A stretch of 64,000 nt of DNA from Flavobacterium crocinum (lineage in GTDB: Bacteria > Bacteroidota > Bacteroidia > Flavobacteriales > Flavobacteriaceae). The stretch lies in contig NZ_CP029255.1 in assembly GCF_003122385.1 (NCBI RefSeq), positions 2,914,001 through 2,978,000 of the forward strand, given 5' to 3'. Positions 51,606 through 58,618 of this stretch are shown here, piece after piece. A program made the position numbers and the translations under genes. Within the stretch, counting starts at the first letter, position 1. Each line of letters begins with the position of its first letter. The notes under the pieces are model-generated. The model was not told the DNA's origin. It saw only the letters and a list, made by a program, of their open reading frames with translations, and made no database searches.

Positions 51606-52263
51606 ATTTTTTTGAAGTTTTTTCTAGTTCCTCAATCAGAGATTTTTTTCCGACTGTTTTAGTAATAATATCTTTTTCCAGATTCCATCCGCGTGCAGGT
51701 GAATATTCACGTCCGTACCAAATAATCTGTAGATGTAAATCGTTCCATAAATCTCTTGGAAATAATCTTTTGGCATCTTTTTCGGTTTGCGCTACATTTT
51801 TTCCATTCGATAAATTCCATCTGTACATTAATCTGTGAATATGCGTATCAACCGGAAAAGCAGGAACTCCAAAAGCCTGTGACATTACTACACTTGCCGT
51901 TTTATGACCAACAGCAGGCAAAGCTTCAAGAGCTTCAAAACTTTGAGGAACTTCTCCGTTATGTTTTTCAATCAAAATTTCAGACAAACCATGAATCCCT
52001 TTAGATTTCATTGGCGATAAACCGCAAGGACGAATAATTTCCTTGATTTCCTCAACAGACATTTTAACCATATCATATGGATTATCTGCTTTTGCAAATA
52101 ATAATGGCGTAATTTGATTGACACGAACATCTGTACATTGTGCAGATAATAAAACCGCAATCAAAAGTGTATAAGGATCTTTATGGTCAAGAGGAACAGG
52201 TATAGTAGGGTAGAGTTCTTTTAATTTGTCAATAACAAATTGCACACGAGATTCTTTATTCAT
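51604..52263 (-). CDS. nth: Endonuclease III (Nth) lacking the Fe-S cluster loop
   Basis: 219 aa. DNA glycosylase/AP lyase for oxidised pyrimidines. The HhH motif LPAVGHKTASVV carries catalytic Lys121 and VDTHIHRL carries Asp139. The C-terminal loop that holds four cysteines for the 4Fe-4S cluster in E. coli Nth reads WYGREYSPARGWNLEKDI and has none; the only cysteines are at 43 and 80. So the fold is intact but the cluster is absent, like some Bacteroidetes homologues. ATG 52263 (MNKESRVQF) is chosen over an upstream frame start because the family begins here. Confidence 0.9.
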   Translation of the reverse strand: MNKESRVQFVIDKLKELYPTIPVPLDHKDPYTLLIAVLLSAQCTDVRVNQITPLLFAKADNPYDMVKMSVEEIKEIIRPCGLSPMKSKGIHGLSEILIEKHNGEVPQSFEALEALPAVGHKTASVVMSQAFGVPAFPVDTHIHRLMYRWNLSNGKNVAQTEKDAKRLFPRDLWNDLHLQIIWYGREYSPARGWNLEKDIITKTVGKKSLIEELEKTSKK

Positions 52264-52338
52264 TTTAGTCTTTTTAATCCCGTAAAAATAGTATAATTTT
52301 GATGATGTGCCTAATCCAGCTTTCCGTTTCAACTCCTC

Positions 52339-52420
52339 ATTGTGCTAGTAACATTTTTAAGTATTTAAAAGAGCTTCCGTTGGTCGCTTTTTAAATACAA
52401 AAAATGTAAACTACCACAAT
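52339..52420. repeat. Long imperfect palindrome
   Basis: ATTGTGCTAGTAACATTTTT and the following 16 bases (52339-52374) pair with 52386-52420 with a few mismatches and one bulge; loop TTCCGTTGGTC. The GAGCTTCCGTTGGTCGC core looks like a Flavobacterium repeat, but a second copy is not in the window. Confidence 0.75.
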
Positions 52421-52462
52421 TCCGGGGTTTTCACTTCAATCTGGGGCATGAAAAAGTAAAGG

Positions 52463-52581
52463 GTTATAAGTTATAAGTTAAGGGAGATAAGTTAAGAGTG
52501 AAAAAAAAATCTAAAATCTATTCTCTGTATTCTATATTCTTTAAAAAAAATCTAAAATACACAATCTAAAATCTAAAATAA
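52463..52581. repeat. 7-bp-unit arrays (GTTATAA and TTTTAGA/GAATATA types) before bcp
   Basis: 52463-52498 reads GTTATAA-GTTATAA-GTTAAGG, then ATAA-GTTAAGA. The complement of 52510-52581 reads TTTTAGA-TTTTAGA-TTGTGTA-TTTTAGA-T7, then GAATATA-GAATACA-GAGAATA-GATTTTA: strict 7-bp period on two words. Here the arrays precede a plus-strand gene rather than lie between converging genes. Confidence 0.65.
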
Positions 52582-52585
52582 AAAT

Positions 52586-53038
52586 ATGACAACATTAAAA
52601 GCAGGAGATAAAGCGCCCAATTTTTCAGGAACAGATCAAGACGGAAAAACACATAAATTGGCAGATTATGCAGGGAAAAAACTAGTAGTTTTCTTTTATC
52701 CAAAGGCAAGCACACCAGGCTGTACGGCTGAAGCTTGTGATTTAAGAGATAATTTTCACCGTTTTCAGGCTAATAATTATGAACTTTTAGGAGTAAGTGC
52801 AGACAGTGCAAAAGCACAAATTAAGTTTAAAGATAAGTATGAATTGCCTTTTCCGTTAATCGCAGACGAAGATAAATCGGTTATAAACGCTTTTGGAGTT
52901 TGGGGACCAAAGAAATTCATGGGAAAAGAATACGATGGAATTCACAGAACCACTTTTGTAATCGATGAAAAAGGAATTATCGAAGAAGTAATTGAAAACG
53001 TAAAAACAAAAGAACACGCTTCGCAGATTTTGAAATAG
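52586..53038 (+). CDS. bcp: Thioredoxin-dependent thiol peroxidase (Bcp/PrxQ)
   Basis: 150 aa. Reduces peroxides with a cysteine pair: peroxidatic and resolving Cys are in TPGCTAEACDLRD (PGCT...AC, spacing four residues as in the alpha-type PrxQ). FWGPKKFMGKEYDGIHRTTF is the typical C-terminal part. Soluble, cytoplasmic, complete. ATG 52586 is directly preceded by the 7-bp array. Confidence 0.95.
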   Translation: MTTLKAGDKAPNFSGTDQDGKTHKLADYAGKKLVVFFYPKASTPGCTAEACDLRDNFHRFQANNYELLGVSADSAKAQIKFKDKYELPFPLIADEDKSVINAFGVWGPKKFMGKEYDGIHRTTFVIDEKGIIEEVIENVKTKEHASQILK

Positions 53039-53043
53039 TTGCT

Positions 53044-53262
53044 TGTTGTTTCAGGTTTCAAGTTGAAAGACTTTGTGAGTAAGTTTTACCGCAAAGCTCG
53101 CTAAGATATACGCAAGGTCCGCAAAGCTTTATATTGATTAAGCTTTGCGGACTTTACTTTTTTGAAATCTTTCTTGTCAAAAAAAAAACTTAGCGTGCTT
53201 TGTGTTAAAAATTCGTTCAGTTTAGAACTTGAAACCTCAAACAAAGAAAACTTGAAACAATA
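53044..53262. repeat. Nested hairpin from GTTTCAR and CGCAAAG arrays
   Basis: GTTTCAG-GTTTCAA-GTTGAAAG at the left (53047-53069) faces its complement at the right (53225-53262; GTTTCAA-GTT...GTTTGAG-GTTTCAA-GTTC). Inside, CCGCAAAG-CTCGCTAAG at 53088-53106 faces CTTAGCGTGCTTTGTG at 53188-53203. In the centre GTCCGCAAAGCTT pairs with AAGCTTTGCGGAC (53117-53129 and 53139-53151). The centre hairpin can act as a terminator for bcp. Confidence 0.75.
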
Positions 53263-53264
53263 AA

Positions 53265-53290
53265 AAAAAGCCTCAATAAAGAGGCTTTTT
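53265..53290. terminator. Terminator before the 486-aa gene
   Basis: AAAAAGCCTC pairs with GAGGCTTTTT around AATAAA; used by the leftward gene at 53294 and possibly by bcp. Confidence 0.85.
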
Positions 53291-53293
53291 GTA

Positions 53294-54754
53294 TTATATA
53301 TTTTGTTCTAATTCTTTCTGCGGATGATATCCAAAAAGATGATGTTCTTTGATGATTTCAGGAATTCCAGGAGGAAGCATTGGTTCCCAGCCTTTTTTTC
53401 CTTGGTTGATCATTTTTAGAACTTCTCTAGAGAATACATCAAGAATAGTTGGATCATAATCTTCGATATCAACTACTTTTCCGTTGAATTTAAAGAATTT
53501 GTACAATTCTTTCATTCTAGGATGAACTTTTAAGTTGTTTGAATTCATTAATTCGCCATTTTCATCCAACATTGGATACAAGAAAACTTTCATATCGCGA
53601 TAGAATAATTTTCCGAAAGCTTCCAGAATCCCACCACTTAAATGACGGTAATATTTCTCGTCAAAAATATCAACAAGGTTATTTACGCCCATTGCTAGTC
53701 CCATACGAGCTTTAGTATAGTTGGCGAAGTATTCAACCACTTTGTAATATTCCTGGAAATTTGAAATCATTACGGTTTGTCCTAACGAACAAAGTAATTC
53801 AGCTCTATCCATAAAGTCACGTTCGTCAATTTCACCATCAGAGCGTAAGTTTGAAAGTGTAATTTCAAAAACAACTAGTGTATTGTTTTTCTCAACCTTA
53901 TTTTCTTTAAGAAACATCTCTAATGACTTCTCATACATGTCCATGTTTACTTTTGTAACCGGACGGAAACTTCCTCTTAAAGCCAAAAGGTTCTTTTTGT
54001 ATAAGATTGCTGCAGGTAAAATGTTTTTTCCTTCCGGATTAAACATTACGGCATCTGTCATTCCGTTTTTAACCAATTGTAAACTCATCAAACGGTTGTC
54101 AACGTCAGCAAAACGTGGGCCTGAAAAGTTAATGGTGTCGATTTCTAATTGATCTTTGTCTAAGTGATCGTATAAGTAACGAAGTAATCGTTTGGGATCG
54201 TTGTATTTGTAAAAAGCACCGTAAATTAAGTTAACCCCTAAAATTCCAAGTGTTTCTTGTTGTAATCTGGCGTCGGTCTCTTTAAAACGAATGTGAAGAA
54301 TAATTTCGTTATAAGCTTCGTCCGGCTCAATTTGGTATCGAATTCCAACCCAGCCGTGACCTTTAAATTGTTTGGCAAAATCGATTGTGGCTACTGTATT
54401 GGCGTAACTGAAAAACAATTTTGTTGGGTGTTTTTCTCTGCTCAAACGCTCTTCGATAATCTGACCTTCGTGTGTTAGCATTTTTTTCAAACGCTCTTCG
54501 GTAACATATCTTCCGTCGTTTTCTGCACCATAAACGGCATCACTAAAATCTTTATCATAGGCAGACATCGCTTTTGCTATCGTTCCTGATGAACCTCCGG
54601 ATCTGAAAAAATGTCTAACTGTCTCTTGTCCAGCGCCAATTTCAGCAAATGTTCCGTAAATATTCTCGTTTAAATTAATGCGTAAAGCTTTGTCTTTTAT
54701 AGAAGGAATCTGTTCGATGACCTTGTCACCTTTGAGTTTTATTTCTGTACCCAT
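53294..54754 (-). CDS. Conserved 486-aa cytoplasmic protein, unknown function
   Basis: No signal peptide or membrane helix. Blocks that look conserved: LRINLNENIYGTFAEIGAGQ, RHFFRSGGSSGTIAKAMSAY, KDFSDAVYGAEN, GILGVNLIYGAFY, FSGPRFADVDNRLMSLQLVK and the C-terminal GWEPMLPPGIPEIIKEHHLF. I do not recognise an enzyme family from it, and automatic labels for such proteins should be treated with care. It is transcribed alone, divergent from the MBL hydrolase, from a clear -7 element. Confidence 0.7.
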   Translation of the reverse strand: MGTEIKLKGDKVIEQIPSIKDKALRINLNENIYGTFAEIGAGQETVRHFFRSGGSSGTIAKAMSAYDKDFSDAVYGAENDGRYVTEERLKKMLTHEGQIIEERLSREKHPTKLFFSYANTVATIDFAKQFKGHGWVGIRYQIEPDEAYNEIILHIRFKETDARLQQETLGILGVNLIYGAFYKYNDPKRLLRYLYDHLDKDQLEIDTINFSGPRFADVDNRLMSLQLVKNGMTDAVMFNPEGKNILPAAILYKKNLLALRGSFRPVTKVNMDMYEKSLEMFLKENKVEKNNTLVVFEITLSNLRSDGEIDERDFMDRAELLCSLGQTVMISNFQEYYKVVEYFANYTKARMGLAMGVNNLVDIFDEKYYRHLSGGILEAFGKLFYRDMKVFLYPMLDENGELMNSNNLKVHPRMKELYKFFKFNGKVVDIEDYDPTILDVFSREVLKMINQGKKGWEPMLPPGIPEIIKEHHLFGYHPQKELEQNI

Positions 54755-54776
54755 TTTGTTTTAAATAGATTTGTTA

Positions 54777-54825
54777 CAAAGTTAGTAAATTAGGAGTCTA
54801 ATGAAAGAGAAATAAGCTATTTTTG
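54777..54825. promoter_or_regulatory. Divergent -7 elements for the 486-aa gene and the MBL gene
   Basis: CAAAGTTA at 54777-54784 is TAACTTTG for the leftward gene. TATTTTTG at 54818-54825 serves the rightward gene, 18 bp before its TTG start, which supports that start. Confidence 0.55.
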
Positions 54826-54843
54826 TAAAAAAATTAAGTTCAA

Positions 54844-55608
54844 TTGAAGGTTTATTTTTTAGGTACAGGTACTTCTCAGGGCATTCCGATTATCGGGATC
54901 GATCATCCAGTTTGTAAAAGCACTGATGCTAAGGATAAAAGGCTTCGTGTATCCATCTGGATTACATGGGACGATCATTCTTATGTAATAGATTGCGGCC
55001 CTGATTTCAGACAGCAGATGCTTTCCTGCGGATGCCGAAAACTGGATGCAATTCTATTCACACATGAGCATGCAGATCATACGGCTGGGTTAGACGATAT
55101 TCGTCCTTTTAATTTCAGGCAAGGTGAAATTCCGATTTACGGACATCAGCGTGTTTTGGATAATTTAAGACGTCGTTTCGATTATGTTTTCGAAACCGTT
55201 AATAAATATCCGGGAGCACCAAGCGTAAAAACGATCGAGGTTGAAAACAATGTTCCGTTTGCAGTTGGAGATAAAATGGCTATTCCGGTAAATGTAATGC
55301 ATGGCGAATTACAGGTTTTTGGCTATAGAATAGATGATTTTGCCTATTTGACAGATGTAAAAACAATCGATTCAACTGAAACAGAAAAGCTTAAAGGTTT
55401 AAAAGTTTTGGTTGTAAATGCTTTACGTGTAGAACCTCATGACACACATTTTAACCTTCAGGAAGCACTTGATTTTATAAACCTTATTAAGCCTGAAAAA
55501 GCTTATTTAACACACATCAGCCACGTTTTAGGTTTTCACGAAGAAGTACAGAAACAACTTCCGGAAAATGTTTTTCTGGCTTACGATAATTTAGAAATTA
55601 CCATTTAA
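54844..55608 (+). CDS. MBL-fold metallo-hydrolase
   Basis: 254 aa, metallo-beta-lactamase fold close to PhnP. Metal-binding THEHADHTAGLDDIR is at about 76-90, with earlier LGTGTSQGIPIIG and later LTHISH. PhnP hydrolyses cyclic phosphate esters, but this protein lacks a phn operon around it; its substrate is unknown. Starts with TTG 54844 (TTG AAG GTT TAT), as LGTGTSQG must be only a few residues from the start, and a -7 element lies 18 bp upstream. The next gene follows after 12 bp. Confidence 0.88.
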   Translation: MKVYFLGTGTSQGIPIIGIDHPVCKSTDAKDKRLRVSIWITWDDHSYVIDCGPDFRQQMLSCGCRKLDAILFTHEHADHTAGLDDIRPFNFRQGEIPIYGHQRVLDNLRRRFDYVFETVNKYPGAPSVKTIEVENNVPFAVGDKMAIPVNVMHGELQVFGYRIDDFAYLTDVKTIDSTETEKLKGLKVLVVNALRVEPHDTHFNLQEALDFINLIKPEKAYLTHISHVLGFHEEVQKQLPENVFLAYDNLEITI

Positions 55609-55620
55609 TTATACCACACA

Positions 55621-56124
55621 ATGAAAAAATCCTTAATGCTTTATCTTTTTATTTTAGCAGTTTTAATGAATGTTTTTACCTATGCGTTCTACAGCGGAGA
55701 GGTGAAATTTGCGCAAGATAGATATGATAAAACGACTAAGAAGCTTAGAGATAGCATTAATCTGGTGAAAACACAATTAGCTGAAGCTGATTATTTTTCT
55801 TTAGAGCATAACGAGAATGCTCAAAATTACTTTGATAACAGCGCTTCTGGCGGAAAAGTAATTCTATACGAAAAACTAATTCCGGTTGTAACTGAAAAGC
55901 TATTAGATTTCAATTCAAATCCAAAAGGAAATCCGTACACGGGACAAGATCAGATTGGACCGACTAAATTTATCATCAATAAAGTAAAAATTTTAAATCA
56001 CAGATGGATTATTGCTGATTATAGTAATGGTGAACTTTGGGGAGAAGTCTTATTAAAATACTTTGTTGATAACGACGATAACATTACCTTTGAAGTAAAT
56101 CAAACTTGGTTATATCAAAAATAG
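55621..56124 (+). CDS. Membrane-anchored protein of unknown function
   Basis: 167 aa. One N-terminal helix (residues 4-24; LMLYLFILAVLMNVFTYAF), then a coiled-coil-like stretch (RYDKTTKKLRDSINLVKTQL) and a compact domain ending FEVNQTWLYQK. The extracytoplasmic part is expected outside the inner membrane. It is 12 bp downstream of the MBL hydrolase gene and so in its operon; function unknown. The stop codon overlaps a terminator hairpin. Confidence 0.7.
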   Translation: MKKSLMLYLFILAVLMNVFTYAFYSGEVKFAQDRYDKTTKKLRDSINLVKTQLAEADYFSLEHNENAQNYFDNSASGGKVILYEKLIPVVTEKLLDFNSNPKGNPYTGQDQIGPTKFIINKVKILNHRWIIADYSNGELWGEVLLKYFVDNDDNITFEVNQTWLYQK

Positions 56125-56147
56125 GATTTTATAATCCTATTTTTTTT
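56117..56147 (+). terminator. Terminator overlapping the stop of the 167-aa gene
   Basis: AAAAATAGGATT at 56117-56128 pairs with AATCCTATTTTT from 56133, then a T-run. Confidence 0.8.
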
Positions 56148-56170
56148 GCTCAATTTAAAATTACAGAATT

Positions 56171-56605
56171 ATGAAAAAGATGTTTTTGTTTTTGATTGTT
56201 GCAGGTGTATTTTCTTGTGGAAAAAAAGTTTCTCAGGAAAATAAAGAAAATAATAGCATTCCAAAAGAGTCTCAAAAAGAAACTGTTGTGGGTGCAGATT
56301 CGGATGAGCATGGCTGTAAAGCTTCTGCAGGTTATACTTGGTCAGAGTTGAAAAAAGAATGTATCCGGGTTTTTGAAAATAGCACAAGATTGAATCATGC
56401 CGATGACGGAAAAACGTATTCTACGGTCTCTTATGTGATTTTTGATGGAAATAAAGCAGAACTTTTCTTGGATACTCAAAAAGAATCCATCATTTTAGAA
56501 AGAAAATCAGAAGGAGATTCGTGGGTTAACGGAGATTGGCAGTTAATTTCTTGGAAAGGCTATGTTTTGAAGAAAGCTGGTAAGATTCTTTATACAGGAG
56601 AATAA
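56171..56605 (+). CDS. Lipoprotein with paired-cysteine motif, unknown
   Basis: 144 aa, lipobox VFSC (Cys16). A Lys/Glu-rich linker runs to about 40; then HGCKASAGYTWSELKKECIR with two Cys likely forming a disulfide, and a beta-rich end (ESIILERKSEGDSWVNGDW). The GC.ASAGYTWS...C.R motif occurs in other Bacteroidetes lipoproteins, but I know no function. Followed by a GTRNTCA hairpin and the converging toxin-antitoxin locus. Confidence 0.7.
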   Translation: MKKMFLFLIVAGVFSCGKKVSQENKENNSIPKESQKETVVGADSDEHGCKASAGYTWSELKKECIRVFENSTRLNHADDGKTYSTVSYVIFDGNKAELFLDTQKESIILERKSEGDSWVNGDWQLISWKGYVLKKAGKILYTGE

Positions 56606-56610
56606 TTTTT

Positions 56611-56697
56611 TAGTATTCAGTGTTCAGAATTTTAGTGTTCAGCACAGTTTAGATTTTAAAACTGAATAGCAAAATTCTGAACACTGAATACTTACAT
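56611..56697. repeat. GTRNTCA inverted array, second locus
   Basis: TAGTATTCAGTGTTCAGAA at 56611 and GTGTTCAG at 56634 face the complement (CTGAATAGCAAAATTCTGAA, ending CACTGAATACTTA) at 56661-56694. The first 22 bases, from 56607, are identical to 58162-58183. It fills the gap between converging genes. Confidence 0.75.
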
Positions 56698-56700
56698 AAA

Positions 56701-57003
56701 TCAATATTTTAGATCTGACAATTCTATTTGAAATTTAACTTTAGCTTTCAAAGCAGTAAAAACTTTAATTAAAGTTTCCAAAGTCACATTTCCGGCATTA
56801 CTTTCTAGTTTTGATATTTGTGCTTTTTGAACGCCAATAAGTTTTCCAAGTTCTTCCTGAGTCAAATTGCGTTGTTTTCGGGTTTGTTTGATTGCGTTAC
56901 CAATTAAGTCCATTTGTAAATCGTACTCAAACTGATCTCTGTTTGGAGTTCCAATTTTGCCTACGATTTCGTCTGTTACTTGATCTAAAGTATATGTCTT
57001 CAT
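56701..57003 (-). CDS. HTH antitoxin (HigA/XRE-like) of a HigBA-type locus
   Basis: 100 aa. The helix-turn-helix NLTQEELGKLIGVQKAQISK lies at 43-62, followed by a conserved LESNAGNVTLETLIKVFTAL. The first 35 residues and the C-terminal KFQIELSDLKY are probably for toxin binding. It is 10 bp downstream of a RelE-type toxin on the same strand, in the toxin-first order of HigBA. It probably represses its own promoter at an inverted repeat upstream of the toxin gene. Confidence 0.88.
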   Translation of the reverse strand: MKTYTLDQVTDEIVGKIGTPNRDQFEYDLQMDLIGNAIKQTRKQRNLTQEELGKLIGVQKAQISKLESNAGNVTLETLIKVFTALKAKVKFQIELSDLKY

Positions 57004-57013
57004 TTGTTTAAGC

Positions 57014-57358
57014 TTAATTTTTATCTTTTTCTTTAAAATAATTGAATCTGATATTTTTTGCCCGTTCGATTTCGTTATCAGGAACTTTAATTTGTTTTTT
57101 TATAAAACCGTGAGTTGAAATAACAAGAGTATTTTGTGAATTTGTTTTATCCCAAAATGATAATAATCGATATTGGTTTCCCTGATATAAAGTTCTAAAT
57201 TCCCAAATCTCATCATTTAACTTTTTAAAAAGTTCGGGATCATTTTTTGTTTGTGATTTTCTAATATTATAAATTATTTTTTCTGAATGTTGTGGTTTTA
57301 ATTTTTTTAGAAAATTAAAAGCTTCTTCCAGAAAGATAATATCAAAATTTTTATCCAT
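57014..57358 (-). CDS. RelE/HigB-type toxin (Gp49-like)
   Basis: 114 aa. MDKNFDIIFLEEAFNFLKKL, then KNDPELFKKLNDEIWEFRTL, YQGNQYRLLSFWDK and ISTHGFIKKQ match Gp49/HigB toxins (phage-derived host-killing family), which cut mRNA on the ribosome. Intact, unlike the toxin at 10644. ATG 57358 is chosen; an ATG eight codons upstream would lie in the -7 box and hairpin. It is the first gene of the two-gene operon. Confidence 0.85.
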   Translation of the reverse strand: MDKNFDIIFLEEAFNFLKKLKPQHSEKIIYNIRKSQTKNDPELFKKLNDEIWEFRTLYQGNQYRLLSFWDKTNSQNTLVISTHGFIKKQIKVPDNEIERAKNIRFNYFKEKDKN

Positions 57359-57369
57359 TCTTTCGTATA

Positions 57370-57414
57370 CAAAAATACCCAAAAGTTTCCTTTTAAAGAT
57401 ACTTTTGGGTATTT
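57370..57414 (-). promoter_or_regulatory. Promoter and inverted repeat of the HigBA-type locus
   Basis: CAAAAATA at 57370-57377 (TATTTTTG, minus strand) is the -7 element, 11 bp before ATG 57358. It overlaps the inverted repeat AAATACCCAAAAGT (57373-57386) with ACTTTTGGGTATTT (57401-57414). The repeat may be the autoregulatory operator, a terminator of the upstream esterase gene, or both. Confidence 0.55.
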
Positions 57415-57515
57415 AATTATTTTAATCATTTTCTGTAAATCAAAAAACTTATTTGCAGGACTAAAATACAATATTATATTTAAAAGAAAGAAAAATCTTC
57501 TTTTTAAAAAAAAAA

Positions 57516-58160
57516 TTACAAAGCTAGCCAATTCTTAAAATCAAAGAAATTCTGTGGAGCAACTCCATGTCCAACTGGATATTCTTTATAAGTAACCGGA
57601 ATATTTAATTTTTCTAAAACCGCAGGAGTTTTTCTCGCCCATTCAATTGGAATAACCTGATCTACAGTTCCGTGTGAAGCGAAAAATTTTAAGGTTTTGA
57701 AATCGTTATTTTCAAAACCTTCTTTGATGATTTCTTCATTAAAATAACCGCTCATTGCAACCACTCTCTGAATTTTTTCAGGATAAGAAAGAGCTGTTGC
57801 ATAACTTAAAATAGATCCTTGGCTGAATCCGATTAAAGTCACATTTTTGGCATCAATTGGATAATTTGCTACTAATTCGTCAATAAAATTAGCGATGATG
57901 TCTCTTGAAGTTTTGGCTTGTTCGTTATCAGAAAACTTGTTTTGATCGGCATCGAAATTAATAGCGTACCAAGCGTAAGCTCCATATTGTAAATCGTAAG
58001 GTGCTCTTGCAGAAATGATATAATAATTATCAGGAAGTTCAGAGGCAAAAGAGAATAAATCGGCTTCATTGCTTCCGTATCCGTGCAACAACAATAAAAG
58101 CGGATTTTGATCTAAAATTACTTTTGGTTCTCTTATTTTATATTCTAATGATAGATTCAT
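57516..58160 (-). CDS. Alpha/beta-hydrolase, phospholipase/carboxylesterase family
   Basis: 214 aa cytosolic serine hydrolase. Oxyanion segment LLHGYGSNEADLF, nucleophile Ser in LIGFSQGSIL (about 112), Asp in FASHGTVDQVIP (about 165) and His in YPVGHGVAP (about 199). Members hydrolyse acyl esters or thioesters. Substrate unknown. It is preceded by a GTRNTCA repeat and followed at 57414 by the HigBA inverted repeat, which can serve as its terminator. Confidence 0.88.
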   Translation of the reverse strand: MNLSLEYKIREPKVILDQNPLLLLLHGYGSNEADLFSFASELPDNYYIISARAPYDLQYGAYAWYAINFDADQNKFSDNEQAKTSRDIIANFIDELVANYPIDAKNVTLIGFSQGSILSYATALSYPEKIQRVVAMSGYFNEEIIKEGFENNDFKTLKFFASHGTVDQVIPIEWARKTPAVLEKLNIPVTYKEYPVGHGVAPQNFFDFKNWLAL

Positions 58161-58161
58161 T

Positions 58162-58246
58162 TTTTTAGTATTCAGTGTTCAGATTTATTGGTGTTCAGTT
58201 TGAGCTTTGTCAAAGTTTCAAACTTTGACAAAGTTTTATAGTGTCC
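58162..58246. repeat. GTRNTCA array with an internal hairpin, third locus
   Basis: From 58162 the sequence equals 56607-56628 for 22 bases; GTGTTCAGT and GTGTCCAGT recur at 58191 and 58239. In the middle CTTTGTCAAAGTTT (58204-58217) faces AAACTTTGACAAAG (58219-58232), a nearly perfect hairpin. Here it lies between two co-directional genes, so it is not restricted to converging ends. Confidence 0.7.
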
Positions 58247-58287
58247 AGTTTTGGAATTTGGAATTTTAAAACTTGAAATTTTAAAAA

Positions 58288-58614
58288 TTACCCAATTTTT
58301 TTAAACCATTTTTGAAATAACTCTCCCACTAACGGAATCGGTCTCATTTGTCCTTGTATGGCATTAAAAATTCCGAAAGTCCAAAGGATTGAAATACAGA
58401 TCCACATTGGGAAAGTGATATAAAAGCTATCGAAATTACTAACGATTGCTCCAAAAGAAATAAAGGTTAAAGACAATCCTAAAGCCTGGCGGATATGAAA
58501 AGAAGCAAAACTGTTTTTGTTTTCAGAATTCATGCTCATGGCAATCAAAACACCAACAATCAGAATATAACTGGTAATGGCGATTGGTTTTCCTTCTTCG
58601 ACTGAATTATTCAT
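58288..58614 (-). CDS. DUF4870/Tic20-like small membrane protein
   Basis: 108 aa with three helices (about 9-25, 40-58, 64-84). ITSYILIVGVLIAMSMNSEN and ASFHIRQALGLSLTF match this group of small membrane proteins of unknown function. ATG 58614 is 4 bp after the stop of the dihydroorotase-like gene, so the two are coupled; an in-frame TTG further upstream would overlap that gene and is not needed. Confidence 0.78.
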   Translation of the reverse strand: MNNSVEEGKPIAITSYILIVGVLIAMSMNSENKNSFASFHIRQALGLSLTFISFGAIVSNFDSFYITFPMWICISILWTFGIFNAIQGQMRPIPLVGELFQKWFKKIG

Positions 58615-58618
58615 TGTA

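Larger units (their letters stand above)
52264..52585. other. 322-bp divergent gap with a long hairpin and three 7-bp-unit arrays
   Basis: Between nth and bcp: a long imperfect palindrome (52339-52420), a GTTATAA array (52463-52498), and arrays of CTATATTCT/ATCTAAA type (52510-52581). No coding frame beyond the flanking genes. Confidence 0.65.

Noticed and set aside
51566..51838. Plus-strand 90-aa frame opposite nth
   Set aside because: It is antisense to the catalytic nth frame and starts within the GCAAAG array; no independent support.
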